64,000 nt of DNA. It comes from Calamus simplicifolius (taxonomy: Eukaryota; Streptophyta; Magnoliopsida; Arecales; Arecaceae). The stretch's first letter is position 1, and each line of letters opens with the position of its first letter. A program made the position numbers and the translations under genes. Location: the NCBI GenBank assembly GCA_900491605.1, contig UESW01004075.1, forward strand, positions 1,819,511 through 1,883,510, in the 5' to 3' direction. Shown in pieces: positions 35,094 through 47,408 of this stretch. Below the pieces are notes generated by a model, which worked only from the letters and a program-made list of their open reading frames with translations, had not been told where the DNA came from and did no database searches.

Positions 35094-35657
35094 TTACCTC
35101 GAGATGAGTCGGAAGAAGAAGATCGCCGGCGCCAAGAATGTGCCCGCTTGGACTCTTTTTCTTCCGGTCGGTGATAGGGGCGACTGGAGCAACGGAAAGG
35201 AGACCGCCGTCGCTTCGAGGTCCCTTGGGATGAGTCGGAAGAAGAAGACGACGGCGCAAAGAAGGCGCCCGCTTGGACTCCTTTTCTTCTGGCCGGTGGC
35301 GGGGACGACTGGAGCGACGGAAAGGAGACCGTCGTCGCTTCGAGGTCCTTGACGATGAGGTTCGGGGGGTGAGCGGTGAGAGACCTCAGGCGGGGTCCCC
35401 CCTTGGTGAGACTGTACTGTTCCTCGCACCCCTTCGCCCGTTACAGGGGGTTGAGTTACAGCAGCCACATAGCGCTCTTGCAGCCCTCGGACCATCGTCG
35501 TCAGATCCTGGACCTGATGGGCTAGATCATCAAGCCGGTCAGGTTGGCTCGATGGTGCAAGGGGTGGAGCATGAGGGTTGGCCTCCGAATGCTCCACTCG
35601 CGGGATGTACCCGGCCGCCTGGCTAGAGGAAGCCTCTTGTGCTCGTGTGGTCACCAT
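35094..35657 (-). pseudogene. Gypsy Gag N-terminal piece with frameshift
   Basis: Begins MVTTRAQEASSSQAAGYIPR, close to the 5' LTR, with a predicted helical stretch (DRLDDLAHQVQDLTTMVRGL). It runs into a repeated Arg/Ser/Lys-rich region encoded by two ~126-bp direct repeats (35103-35228 and 35229-35354). The frame differs from the downstream Gag ORF, so at least one shift separates them. Confidence 0.75.
35103..35354 (-). repeat. 126-bp direct duplication inside Gag
   Basis: GATGAGTCGGAAGAAGAAGA occurs at 35103 and 35229, and GCTTCGAGGTCC recurs with the same 126-bp offset. 126 bp is 42 codons, so the duplication is in frame in principle. The units have diverged at roughly a dozen positions. 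Confidence 0.85.
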
Positions 35658-35721
35658 CGCTTCCTTTGCAGAATCGGAGAGATTTCAGGGGAGGGTCTCG
35701 ACGTGGTCTGCCTTCTGCCTC

Positions 35722-35740
35722 GCCCCTACCTGGCGCGCCA
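35722..35740 (-). promoter_or_regulatory. Primer binding site of the gypsy element
   Basis: TGGCGCGCCAGGTAGGGGC on the - strand begins three bases after the 5' LTR. A TGGCGC start is typical for plant gypsy primer sites. I do not assign the tRNA. Confidence 0.75.
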
Positions 35741-35743
35741 ATC

Positions 35744-36548
35744 TATTGCGGCCGAATCACGTATGATGAACGTCGGGCAGTCTAGGATCACCGGGTGCAG
35801 AAAGATTAACGTCTTCCTCCTGGAGCCTGCAAAAAGTCCCGGGCCGGTAGTTCCGGCGGGGACCCTCCGACGCCCAAGTTAGTGAGTCGTCGAACAGGGA
35901 TCTTAATCTTTTGTTTGATTATTCTAGTGGAAGTTTTTCTCAAAGAGAGTCCCCCTCGCATGGAGCTCGGGTCCTCCCTTTATACCTGTCGGGAATCCCG
36001 TATATCTTGGCCTGTTGGAACCGTCGAATCTGCTTCATCGAACGGTAAGTTGTTGGACTGTTGCGGGATAGGGGGCCGCTTATAGCGGTAACTGCTGATC
36101 GGGCTGAGACCTGCCCGCGATTTGGGTAAACAGGTTGTTCGGCAGTAGACCTTAAATCGCGGGGTCCTAGCCACTGGTGCCAACGCATAGTGGGCCTTTG
36201 GTGCTGACGATGGGGGCCAACGCTGAGGGCCGACACTGAGGGCCGACACTGAGGGCCGATGCTGAGGGCCGACGCTGGGGGGCCTACGCTGAGGGCCGAT
36301 GCTAAGGGCCAACGCTGGGGGCCTACGCTGAGGGCCGATGCTGAGGGCCAACACTGGGGGCCTACGCTGAGGGCCGACACTGAGGGCCGACGCTGGAGGG
36401 CCTACGCTGAGGGCCGATGCTGAGGGCCGACGCTGGGGGGCCTACGCTGGAAGCCGACGCTGGTGGCTTTGGGTTTCGTTGTCACATCATTGCTTTCGAA
36501 AGTCGTGCGAAAGATAATACTACCCCGGGAAAATCGCCAGCCGTATCA
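35744..36548 (-). repeat. 5' LTR of the gypsy element
   Basis: 805 bp. It is longer than the other LTR because its GC-rich array has about 19 units instead of 12. The internal terminal dinucleotide is changed (the + strand reads TA instead of TG at 35744-35745). Confidence 0.9.
36212..36470 (-). repeat. ~13-bp GC-rich tandem array in the gypsy 5' LTR, ~19 units
   Basis: The same short variants as the other LTR with about seven more units, which accounts for the 92-bp LTR length difference. Confidence 0.85.
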
Positions 36549-36553
36549 GTACA
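36549..36553. repeat. Gypsy target site duplication GTACA, right
   Basis: Matches 25151-25155. The host sequence of segment Z resumes here. Confidence 0.9.
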
Positions 36554-37320
36554 ATTTTTTTGAAAAATCAAACTTTAATTTCGTCCCCAAGCCGTTAGTA
36601 AAATGAGCAACACAAACGCTCACGTACCACTGTTCAAAATCAAATCCCAAGGGTGGTTTGTTTAGAACAAAGTCATCTCGTGCTTTAATTCATATTGATT
36701 CCCAAGAAGCTTGTAATCCTTTTTATTTTTTTAGCTTCCCGAGCATTCTCCATCATCTCTCTTTATTCCCATGCTTTCTCTATGATGTCCCAAAATTGTT
36801 GCTTTTTTTTTACCTAAAACTTCTAGGCTACGCCTAGTCTGTCATCTTACTTTATTCCCATACTTTCTCTTTTCTTAAGAATTCGTACGATCTTACCACT
36901 TTTTTAATCACATTGTCTTGACGGCGGTCATTTAGTTGATACATATTCAGTTAGGCACCTGTCTGAAGCAAAGCAAAGGAAAAAAGAAAAAAAAAATAGC
37001 TAAAAGAGTAAAAAAAAAAAGAATGACTACCACGGTTTCTTCAATGCAATGCAAGGAAGGAATCAAACTCTAGATGAACAGTAATATGATCATCTATAAA
37101 TACGTTTCATCTTTTTTAAATTGATCGCATAATTTCTTGGTTTCTTTCTTTTTAAAGAAAAACAATGATGAAAAAAAAACTTTCCCATAAAATATTATTT
37201 TAAAAGTATCATTTAAAAGGAAGAAGACGATGAATTAGTTACAAGTCATTCAAAAAAATTTATAATTTGCTATATTTTTATATATAGCAAGGACCTTTTT
37301 TTCAGCATTCTATTCTATTT
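36554..37320 (+). repeat. Segment Z, copy 1 (continued right of the gypsy element)
   Basis: Direct match to 40.2-41.06, 43.62-44.36 and 46.55-47.1 kb. Shared blocks: AAATGAGCAACACAAACGCT, ATTCCCAAGAAGCTTGTA and TCATCATCTCTCTTTATTCC. No coding content. Confidence 0.8.
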
Positions 37321-37524
37321 TTTGTTGATTGATAAAGTTACAAAATAAGGTGGTGGACAATACAAGAAATTATTCAGGAGCATACCATGTACTCCATCAC
37401 AAAGAAAATAAATGGAAGTTAAAAAAGTTCACTTAGGGCAAAAATAAATATCCAAATTTTCTAGTTCAACTTTAATAACCATGTATAGCCAAACTTTACC
37501 AAACCTGAGCGAGTGATTTTGCTT

Positions 37525-38950
37525 TTTTTTGTTAAAAAATTAGCCATACGAGGCCTCAAACAAATAGGAACCTTTGATGAGAGCAGATTTACTTGAAGAT
37601 TTTTGTTGAAAAATATTTTAAATTTTTTTAAAACAAAATATTACGATGTATTACATAACCTAATTCATCCCAAGAAGCGAATTCATCCCAAGCCTTTCCA
37701 AGATTTGATTCGTTATATTGTTTCTCAAAAAAAAAAAAGCCAAAGATCCTGAAAATTAGCCAACCAACACCTAAGGTCCAAGTAATCGGTAGTAGGGAGC
37801 CAAATGTTCTTAAGAAACATTTTAAAAATAAGTGATTGATAGTTTCCAAAATTGCTCCACAAAGCAAGTAGCCATTACTCATATGCCAATACGTCTTTGA
37901 CAGCATCTTTTTTATGTGGGCCAAATTTTTAAAACTAGTACTTTGTATTTTAATGGTACAATTGCCTTCCAAACTGTTTTGCGGAAAAGCCATACCATAC
38001 CAACCCATCATAATTAAGAAATTTATAAAAAAAATTGGTGGTGAAATACGGCTCTTGGTGAGTTTTCATATTAAGAATGGCAATCTTTAAAGACTACCAT
38101 TGGCAATCAACCCTTAAAAGGGATCAAAGTTAAGCATCCTTCTCCATTGAAATAGGACGGTGGAGCTTTAGGTTCTAGGAAAAAGAATGCCAGCTTCATT
38201 AAAAGGCCATTGAATAATTTTTCTTAGCTTTTCTGTGATGGAGTTTACTAAATATATTTCCTTATTATCCAATTAACTAGGATATTAATTGGATTTATGA
38301 GCTCTTATATCATTACAATCCCACTTAAGAGTCCTGTATTACGTAAATACTAAATAGGACTCCTCAATAATATAAAGCAAAGTAACTAAATAATCATACT
38401 TTTAAAAGCTGACACCAAAAGGATATGCTAAATTTTTAAGGAAATAATATTCAATTTTATGTTCTTTGTACTACTAAAAATCCTACCAAATAATGACACA
38501 TTGATAGGGTATAATCATCATCCGTATGGATTTTTAGTGCCATTATATTTTCATGCTTATTATAATTATTATCTAAATTTTATTATGATTGATCTTATGA
38601 CGGGCGAGTATCAATCAATCAAAAAATTAATTTAATTAGGATTGCTACAACATGCCCAACTTTCTTCTGCATCAAGTTCACTTTATAGTATATTATTTTG
38701 CAAATATATTATTAACATAAAATGTTGATAAAATATAAAAAATATTGCATTAGCAAATAATATTACGTGTGAAAGTGTACAAATAAATAATAAACTTGAC
38801 ATATGTAAACATTATCCAGAAAACTGAGCCTAAAATTCAGAGAGTGCAGGATGCAAAATTGTAGTAAAAATTATGTAATATTTTATCAACATAATATTAC
38901 ATAATTTGCATTAATAAAATGGTCTAAATATATATAAATTAGGGTGTATG
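37525..38950 (+). repeat. Segment X, copy 2 (uninterrupted)
   Basis: Aligns with 20.99-21.83 plus 24.53-24.97 kb. It lacks the CACTA-like insertion and so preserves the empty site at about 38.51 kb. Confidence 0.85.
37628..38011 (-). pseudogene. LINE zf-RVT-like remnant in segment X, copy 2
   Basis: 127 codons on the - strand, more complete than the copy at 21.1 kb: TYWHMSNGYLLCGAILETIN, HLFLKCFLRTFG, then ITWTLGVGWLI. The C-x2-C...H...C pattern resembles the zinc-binding region at the end of plant LINE reverse transcriptase proteins. No RT core is present. Confidence 0.5.
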
Positions 38951-39640
38951 AAGCGAGATGGGCCAAAATATATTTTACAACCTCAATCAATTTAGTCCTA
39001 AGCCCAACCAAGGTGCACAATAAGAACACTACATAATAGCTCACGTCTCTACTACATTGACTACGTATGAAGACATTGGAAACAGAAATAGTAAAAAGAA
39101 ACAGGTAAAATAGCTAGCCACAAAAACACGAGACTAGGAAAATTCATGCGGTGCATAATCCTGGCTGCCATTGGCCAGCTATATGGTTATAACTAATAGC
39201 GAAGCAAATTAAAGTGGTTAGATCTAAAATAATGAATCTAAATTCAAAAACAGAAGTTTACTACTTTTATGAAACCAACATAACCTAGGCCTTCACCTCT
39301 ATCAATCAATGCACCAGTGACCGCACAGCCATGCCCAACTCAACTGAACAAGTCCCATAAATAATAAAACCTATGAGACCCTGACTCAAAGGACTCATGA
39401 CAATTACTGGATGACTAATAATCCTCACGGCAGAGTTCCCTGGAATTATACTCGCAACGTACGGAATCCTCATTCTCGCCGTTGAAGGCAGCAAGAAGCC
39501 CACCTGCTCGGCCGTCCATGGATTAAAAAAATAAAAATAGAGAATAGAAAGAAGGTTTCGCTGGACAGCTATCTGCGATGAAAGAGGGGTTTTCATGGTG
39601 AAACAGGTGTTAAGTTTCACGTGGATGAACATTAATGATT
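38951..39640. other. Unduplicated spacer with one short open frame
   Basis: Sequence not found in the other copies. A 108-codon - strand frame (39306-39632) ends in VSPLSQ-like and IIYGTCSVELGMAV-like hydrophobic residues. I do not recognise a family and cannot support a gene. Confidence 0.3.
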
Positions 39641-39644
39641 TCCA

Positions 39645-41430
39645 AATACATATTCAAACATATAATTGTATATTTGGGTCTTGATTTCCAAGACTCATTT
39701 GGTATTTTACTGAGTCTTTGAATCAACTCAACTCTAATTTTGTGACAAGTTTCTTAGTTTTTAAACTACCAACCCTAGCCTAAACCACCAACAGACCAAC
39801 TACCTCACCTAGAGAACACCCGAGCTCCATGTCCATCATACTCAATCCCTCAGTGCAGTTGTCATGGCATAGCATCATCATTTTGTTAAGCATTAATGGT
39901 TCATCTGACATGATGGCAGAGCGTTTGTACTCATCTAAACATGATAGTTAAATGTTTTAATTAGTTTTGGAATATGTTCTTGGCACCTATTGTCCTTTAC
40001 ACAATTTTATTAGCTAGAGAAGGAATTCAAAATTTTCTATCAGACATTTTATTTTGAAAGACCAAAATGCCTTAGCGGTTCTAAATTTCAGCATTAAGCG
40101 TGCTCAACATTACTTAGAGAGAGAGAAAGAGACTTGGAGTCTTTGATGGAACATTTGTGGTTATCACTAAGTTAGACTATTTTTAAAAAAAAATTGAAGA
40201 AATAAGTTTAATTTCATCTGTCCAAAGAAATTCATTCATAAGCCCTCTTTTTTCGTCCTCAAGCTCTTGGAAAAATGAGCAACACAAACACTCATGTACC
40301 GTTGCTCATAATCATATCCCAAGGGTGGTTTATTTAGAACAAGTCATCTCATACTTTAATTTACATTGATTCCCGTGAAGCTTGTAGCCACATTGATTCC
40401 CATTAAGCATGTAGCCCCTTTTTTTATTTTTTATTTTGCTTCCCAAGGCATCCTTCATCATCTCTCTTTATTCCCAAGCTTTAACTTTGATGTCCCATTC
40501 CCAAGATCGTTGCTCCTTTTGTGCCTAACACTTCTAAGCTACGCTAGTCTGTTACCTTACTTTATTTATCTAATGAGCTGGAAACGTCTTGGTGGTTAGT
40601 TGCATATCTTCCTAAGCATTCAACGTTTAGCTCTTTTCTTAAGAATTCCTACGATCTTACCACTTTTTTAATCACATTGGCTTGATGGTAGTTATTGCGT
40701 TCATACTACGTATTCCGTTTGAAGTCTGTCCGATGCAAAGCAAAGGGATAAAAAACAAAAAAAGCTAAAAGAGCAAAGAAAATGAGTGACTACCACGGTT
40801 TACGCAATGCAAGGAAGGAATCAAATTCTAGTCTTTTAGACGAGCAGTGATCTGATCGTCCAAAAATACGTTCCATCTCTTTTAAATTGGTTACAGAATT
40901 TCTTGATTTCTTTTTTTTAAAGAAAAATGGTGAAGAAAAAGAACTCCCCTACAAAATATTATTTAGTTAAAATTATCATTTAAAAGGAAGAAGAGGATAA
41001 ATTGATTATAAGTCATCCAAAAAAATTGGCACTTTATGTTATATGTAGTCAGGACCTTTTCTCACATCATAAGAATATCAATCCTTTTCTCCAATCAGAC
41101 ACTGATATCAGCTATCCAAATGTACCTTTTTGTTCTTAGCTCATTCTTTGCATTATTTTTTTCTTACAATATGTGATCAATTAGTACATATGAAAACTTG
41201 GTTTCAAGAGTGACATCTGTTAATGCTTTTTTTCTAAGGATCAACTAAGCTTTGGCTAATGGTTTGTGTATACAGTTTCATCCAATGGTGATAAGGTAGA
41301 CCTTTAAAAAATATGGGTCATATTCTCTCTTTTTACTATGAGGATACCAAATTAGCTCTTACCTCTTTCAATCTAGGTCAAATATTCAAGGCATGGATTC
41401 TATTAAGTTTCTTCGTTACGCAGTTGATAT
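39645..41430 (+). repeat. Segments Y and Z, copy 2
   Basis: Y (39.65-39.99) matches 42.80-43.37 kb, with AACATATAATTGTATATTTG followed by GGTCTTGATTTC, and GTTAAGCATTAATGGTTCAT. Z (39.99-41.43) matches the copies at 25.0/36.6, 43.4 and 46.5 kb. The unit spacing between this copy and the next is ~3.15-3.4 kb. Confidence 0.85.
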
Positions 41431-42790
41431 TAGGACATTGTTATGCCTTTCATAGAGCTCTAGCTAGACCCAAATCTTATGAAAGGATCTAAATGCCATG
41501 TGTCCTTTTATCAACCCAATTACTGCTAACCATCTGCAATTAAATCATCATTAAAGAGCCTTACCATCATAATTCCCTTCCCCTGTTACGTTGAGCTATA
41601 GTTTGGCGCCAGTGGTGGTGGTGGTATCCTGGTTCATCTCCTCTGCAGTCATGGACGATTACAATTGAACAAAACCTTGGCCCTCATAGGAGTCGGCTCG
41701 GCAAGGAGTGGATTTAAAAATAGGGGAGAAAAGGGAACGTTATAAAAATAGGGAGTCATCATGAGGTTATCATACAACCTATCTCACATTTTACTAATAA
41801 ATAAAATGAGAGAAGATCCATGAAAATAAAAAGACAAAAGAAAACAATAAGAGTAAGGTAAAGAGATTCAATCCAACCCTGACATCTAAGCCTGGCAATC
41901 CAAGAAAAATGGCCAATTGGAAGATCTATTTGCACCTAGGTTTTTGTCATGGTCTATCTTGATTGGCCATATTCAACAATACATGGGTCAAAACCAGGCC
42001 TTTTAAGGATTCAACTCACCGTTCCACGTGGCCCACTGTCAACCTTGTGATTAAAAAACTTACCAAATTGACTCAAAATTCAGCTAAATCAACGCATGAC
42101 CTAGCAGGTTTATCAAGTTGACCTGAAACTTTGCTTGGTGAACTTGGCTCGATAGATTTTGAGGGTTTGAGATCAACTTATCTGAAATTTAGATTTTCAA
42201 TTTAGACTTATTTGACTCGCTGACTGAGTCCGAACACGGTTTCGTTTGAAAGATTTTATTACTCAATTGAGTCTTTAATACTAATTATACCATATCTCAC
42301 TACCATCTTTTTTTTTTTTTTTTTTTTTTTTCAGATCACCAACTAAAGCAAGCCTTTGGAGGGTGCCGAATGCCGAAGTGGAATTTGACTAGCCAATGTG
42401 TATATATTTGAGATGGTACTTTTTTTTATTTATTAATTTTCTAGCAAGTTATTTAGTAATCCATTGTTTCAGTATCTAATACCCTTTTCTTTCTCAATAA
42501 TTAATATAATGTGCATGTCTGTGATGAGAGTTCATTGCATCTTGATTTTTATGATACATTTATTTTCCTTTTCCCCAAACAACTACAACTAGTATATATT
42601 ATGGTAGTTTATTTTGATAGTTTATTGTGTTTCCTCTCAATTCATGTGATTTGATTAGTATTAGAATAAATATTCAAAAGTAGTTGATAGCATGTTAACT
42701 AATCATTGATATCCTGCAAATTTTTATTGTAATTATTAAATAAATATATTAATAATTATAACTATAAATTATGGACTAAGACTTCTTATA
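41431..42790. other. Noncoding spacer with a 24-base T tract
   Basis: No gene seen. A T run at 42308-42331 is the only low-complexity tract of note. Confidence 0.4.
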
Positions 42791-42794
42791 TACA

Positions 42795-43011
42795 TGCAAA
42801 TATGTATACAAACATATAATTGTATATTTGGGTCTTGATTTCGAAGACTCATTTGGTATTTTACCGAGTCTTTCAATCAGCTCAACCCTGATTTTTGGGA
42901 CAAGTTTTTGGGTTTTTAAACTAACAATCTACTCTAAATCACCAACTACCTCACCTAGAGCTAGCACATCCAAGGTCCATGTCCACCATACTTCATCCCT
43001 CATTGCAGTTG

Positions 43012-43064
<53 letters not shown>

Positions 43065-44790
43065 CATTATAGAAATTTTGCCTATGATTTCAAAAAATCA
43101 TAAGGAAATTTTTTTTGTCTATCATTTAAATTTACAAAATTATAGACAAAATCTACATTTGTTGTAGTGGCATTAGAATAGATACGGTAATATATTGTCT
43201 CTCACACAAAAGCTTACGATACTAACATTCTAAGTATCATCATTTGGTTAAGCATTAATGGTTCATCTGACGCGATGGCAGGGCATTTGTACTTATTTAA
43301 ACATGATAGATAAATTCTCAACTAGTTTTGGTATAAAAGTGTTATTGTTGAAGTCCTTAGCACCTGTTATCCTTTACACGTACAATTTTAGTTAGAGATG
43401 GAATTCAAAATTTTCTATAAAACATTTTATTTTGAAAAACCAAAATACCTCTTCAATTCTAAATTTCAGCATCAAGCATGCTCAGTACTGTTACTGAGAG
43501 AAGAGAGAGAAAGAGAGAGAGAGATTTTGTAGGAGTCTCTAATTATGGAACATTTGTGGTTAGGATTAAGCTTGACAATCTTTTATAATTTTTTAAAAAA
43601 ATTTGGCTTCAATTTCATTTGTTCCAAAAATTTCACTCATATGCATTTTTTTCATCCTCAAGCCCTTAGAAAAATAAGCAACACAAACGCTCAGGTACCA
43701 TATTTGTTTAGAATCGCATCCCAAGGGTTGTTTGTTTAGAACAAGTCATCTCATACTTTAATTCATATTGATTCCCAAGAAGCTTGTAGCACTTTTATAT
43801 TTTTTTTTGCTTCCCAAGGCATTCTTCATCATCTCTCTTTATTCCCATGCTTTATCTTTGATGTCCCAAGATCGCTGCTCCTTTGTGCCTATAACTTCTA
43901 AGCTACGCCTAGGCTGTCATCTTGCTTTATTTATCTGATGAGCTGGAATTCCTTAGCATTCAACGTTTGGCTCTTCCTAAGAATTCCTAAGCATTCAACG
44001 TTTGGTTACTGGGTTGATACGTATTCCGCTTTACGTATGTCCGAAACAAAGCAAAAGGAAAAAGAAAAAGCTAAGAGAGTAAAGGAAACGAGTGACTACC
44101 ACGGTTTGTGTAATGCAAGGAAGGAATCAAATTCTAGATGAACAGTGATATGATCTTCTATAAATAGGTTCCATCTCTTTTAAATTGGTTGCACAACTTC
44201 TCAATTTCTTTCTTTTAAAGAAAAAAAAAGACTTCCCCACAAAATATATTCAGTTAAAAATGTCATTTAGAAGGAAGAAGAGGATGAATTGATTACAAGT
44301 CATCCAAAAAAATATGCAATTTATGCTATATTTTTATATATAGCCAGGACCTTTTCTCAGCATACTATTCTTTATTATTCCTCTTCTTCAATAAAACATT
44401 GATATCAACCATCCAGGTGCCCTTCTTTTTCTTAGCTCATTCTTTGCATTATTTTTTTCTTACTATGTATAATCAATTAGTATGTATGAAAACTTGGTTT
44501 CAAGAATATATGACATCTGTCACGCTTTTTTCCTAAGAATCAACTAAGCTTTGGCTAATAATTTGTGTATACAGTTTCATCCAATAATGATAAGAGAGAC
44601 CTTCATTATTGTTATGCCCTTCCAGTCTCGGTGAGATTTTCAAGACTTGGATTCTATTAAGTTTCTTTATTGTGTAGTTGATATTCTACGTATATAAGTA
44701 TTGCATCTAATGTATGCAGTAATTGTGATTGAGTTGCATCATTGACATGGAAAAATTAATTAGTAGCTTATTACAAATTATAATATGTTT
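42795..44790 (+). repeat. Segments Y and Z, copy 3
   Basis: Direct repeat of 39.65-41.43 kb with a ~230-bp extra block at 43.02-43.23 kb that starts with a TA microsatellite. The 3' end (44.62-44.79 kb) matches 47.55-47.72 kb. Confidence 0.85.
43019..43062. repeat. (AT)n microsatellite, ~22 units
   Basis: An uninterrupted AT dinucleotide run inside the Y/Z copy 3. Confidence 0.95.
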
Positions 44791-44984
44791 TAGTTTCGTG
44801 TCCTCTTATACATATTGTGCATATATTAGCTTATTTAACTAAAAACCACTCTACCATTATAGCTCCATCAAACTTTATTAAAATATTATTTTTCTATATT
44901 TATTCATAGCTTATTCATTTTACAAAATATATTGATTCTAATATGTTTTACTTTTTTAATAATTAATTTCATGAAAACAAAATC

Positions 44985-45360
44985 CTTTCTTAAGTAACCA
45001 GAATTCTTGAGAAGCTTGGACTGCAAATTCACAAATCAATTACTAAAAGAAAAATTAAAAAGGGAACTATACTTTGATTAATATTTCTAAAAATATATGA
45101 TTCAGATCTTTTAGTAATAACTAGATAAAGGGAAAAAAACCTTCCAATATTTTAGATCATTTTGTTGGACTTGGTTAGGCTTCTGAGTACTAAATAGCTT
45201 GTTTAGGGATAAAAAGAGAACAAGCGCCGTTGACCCATACCATCACTAGCCATGTTTTATTTATAAGGGTTGAAATTGTTATTATATATCAATAAGGAAC
45301 CTAAAAATGAAAGAGAGATGTATCGTCCTCCTGTTAATTAGACTAGATTTCGTTATTAGG
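44985..45360 (+). repeat. NLR-upstream-like segment, decayed copy
   Basis: Blocks here (GGTTAATATTTCTAAAAATATATGATT-like, and GAACCTAAAAATGAAAGAGA followed by CCTCCTGTTAATTAGA) recur in the same order at 51.10-51.45 kb, directly upstream of the intact NLR-like gene. No NLR coding sequence follows here. Confidence 0.6.
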
Positions 45361-46535
45361 AACCCAAGAGAGTAGAGCGGGGAGGTTGAGTTGGGTTGTG
45401 ATAAGCTGTAACCCAACCTAACCTTAAAATCTACTAATCCTAGATCAATCGAATCCGATATAAGGTTGAGATTTCTCTAACAACTCAATCAAATAATATT
45501 TTTAAACTAATTTAATGTTAAATTAGGTTGGTTGGATTAGCTTAAGTTGCATAACATTAGTAAATTTGATGGAGTTGAATAGAAGTTTTAAATAAAAGAA
45601 ATGTCTAGAATGTTCTTGTCAAACTAACACTTATGTAAAGAAGGCTTAGTCCATTCATTAACTTTCATGGTACACTAGCATAGTAGAATAAAGATATAAT
45701 TAATAAATATACAAAAATTATATAGAATACAAATATGAATTATTTATTTATAAATAACATGTTAAGTTGGGTTAAGCTACGTATGTAGGCATTTTGTTAG
45801 AATATTTTAATCAATCTTAAAAAATGTCACCTCTATTGTTTTTGTGAAGTCTAAGTCACTAAAGAATTTTACAATAAAAGTTATTAACTTCATTTTTATA
45901 CTACTAGTAGATATGAAATTTTTTTTCCTTCTTTAAACATATTTGTTCCCTTTTTTCTTAAAGTTTATCTAAAAAATTCCATCCTTGACCATTTCTCTCT
46001 ATGTCACTTTTTGCTATCTTTGCCTCTAAATCTATTGACATTGTTATTTTTCAATATATTTATCTATTTTTTAATTTGTGTATATCTTATTTTTAAATAT
46101 ATTATATTTTTTGCTATTATTTCTTGTTTGTTAACATACTTTTTCAAATTTTTTTATATTTCTATGTAAATTATTAAAGAATTTTTAATTATTCCATCAT
46201 TCAATCCATCCATAGAAATTATTATAGTAAAAAATTAATTGATAGATTTGAAACCTTTTTTTATTTTTTTGCATTATATGGTATTTTATAAGTAAATATT
46301 TAAATAAATATAAGTGAAGGCACTTGAGAAAGGAAGTAGGCAAGAGTTGGTAATGTGGATAAGAGAGAGGATGAGAAAGAGAAGAGTGGAGATGTGAGGA
46401 AGAAGAAGGGCAGGGGATGGAGAAATGAGGAGAGGCACAAGGAAGAGAAAGAGAGAGAAGGGGAGAGGGTTAGAGAAAGATAAGAAGAGCGGACAAGGTT
46501 GAGTGAGATGGCAAAATGCAGGATGGTTTTTTTTT
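45361..46535. other. AT-rich noncoding spacer
   Basis: No coding signal. A purine-rich tract at 46.3-46.5 kb produces a spurious open frame. Confidence 0.4.
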
Positions 46536-46539
46536 TTTT

Positions 46540-47365
46540 TGTTTACTTCCCAAAGCATTACCCCAAAAGCCAAGGTAGAACATCAGAACTTAATCATGAC
46601 TTCCCAAGGCATCATCAATTTACTTTATTCTCATGCTGTCAAATTTATCTTTGAAATCCCATGATCACTCGTTTTGACTCAAAACTTCGAAGCTACACAA
46701 GTTTGTCGCCTTACTTTCCTTAGTTAATTAGCTGGAATTAGCCTGGTGTGGTTGATTGCATTTCTTCCCAAGAGTTCAACGTTTGACTTTTTTTGCCCCT
46801 TCCATCTTCGCATGCTTTCTTTATTAAGAATTCCTATGATCTTATAATTTTTTTAATTACATTGGCTTGATGGCAGTTATTGGGTTGGATATCTGCTCTA
46901 TTTGATGCCATTTCGAAACAAAGCAAAGGAAAAAGAACAAGCTCAAAGAGTAAAGAAGAGAACCGAGTATCATGGTTTGCTCAATGCTAGGAAAGAATCA
47001 AGTTTTAGATGAAACAGGGATATGATCGCCTATAAAACCATATCATCTCATTTAATTTGGTTACAAGTCATCCAAGAAGATTTGCAGTTTCTAGTCAAGA
47101 CCTTTACCCTCATCCCATTCCTTATTACTGCTCTCCAATCATACGGTGATACCAAGCTATCCAGGTGCACTTCTTGCTCTTGGCTTACTCTTTACATTAT
47201 TTTTCTCTTATTACATTTAATATGTACATAGAAAAATTTGGTTTTAAGAGTTACATATATTATGTTTTTTCATAAGGATCAATTATGATTTTGCTAATGA
47301 TTTACATATACAGTCTTATGCTTCATCCAATAATGATAACACAAAAATTTGAAAAATATGAGTCA

Positions 47366-47408
<43 letters not shown>

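Larger units (their letters stand above)
25156..36548 (-). mobile_element. Ty3/gypsy LTR retrotransposon, Tat clade, - strand
   Basis: An 11.4-kb element. The TSD GTACA lies at 25151-25155 and 36549-36553. The LTRs (713 and 805 bp) read TGATACGG...CAACA on the - strand. The primer binding site lies inside the right LTR and the purine tract inside the left LTR, so transcription runs leftwards. Order on the - strand: Gag, protease, RT, RNase H, a second RNase H, integrase, then a minisatellite, then an antisense extra ORF. Two RNase H domains and the extra antisense ORF are established features of the Tat clade. Several frameshifts disrupt the ORFs. About 10 substitutions in ~550 aligned non-repeat LTR bases make it older than the copia element. 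Confidence 0.95.

Noticed and set aside
39306..39632. 108-codon - strand frame with a hydrophobic C-terminus
   Set aside because: Lies in unduplicated DNA and has no recognisable domain, splice context or promoter. It is kept only as a note in the spacer entry.
45361..46286. Possible MITE with GGGTTGGGTTAG-like blocks around 45.4-45.8 kb
   Set aside because: Repeated GTTGGGTT and AACCCAACC motifs are present but I could not define matching ends or a target duplication.
46286..46573. 95-codon frame on the - strand with hydrophobic Leu/Phe/Ser residues
   Set aside because: Read-through of a purine-rich low-complexity tract (GAGAGA/GAAGAG) with no family motif.
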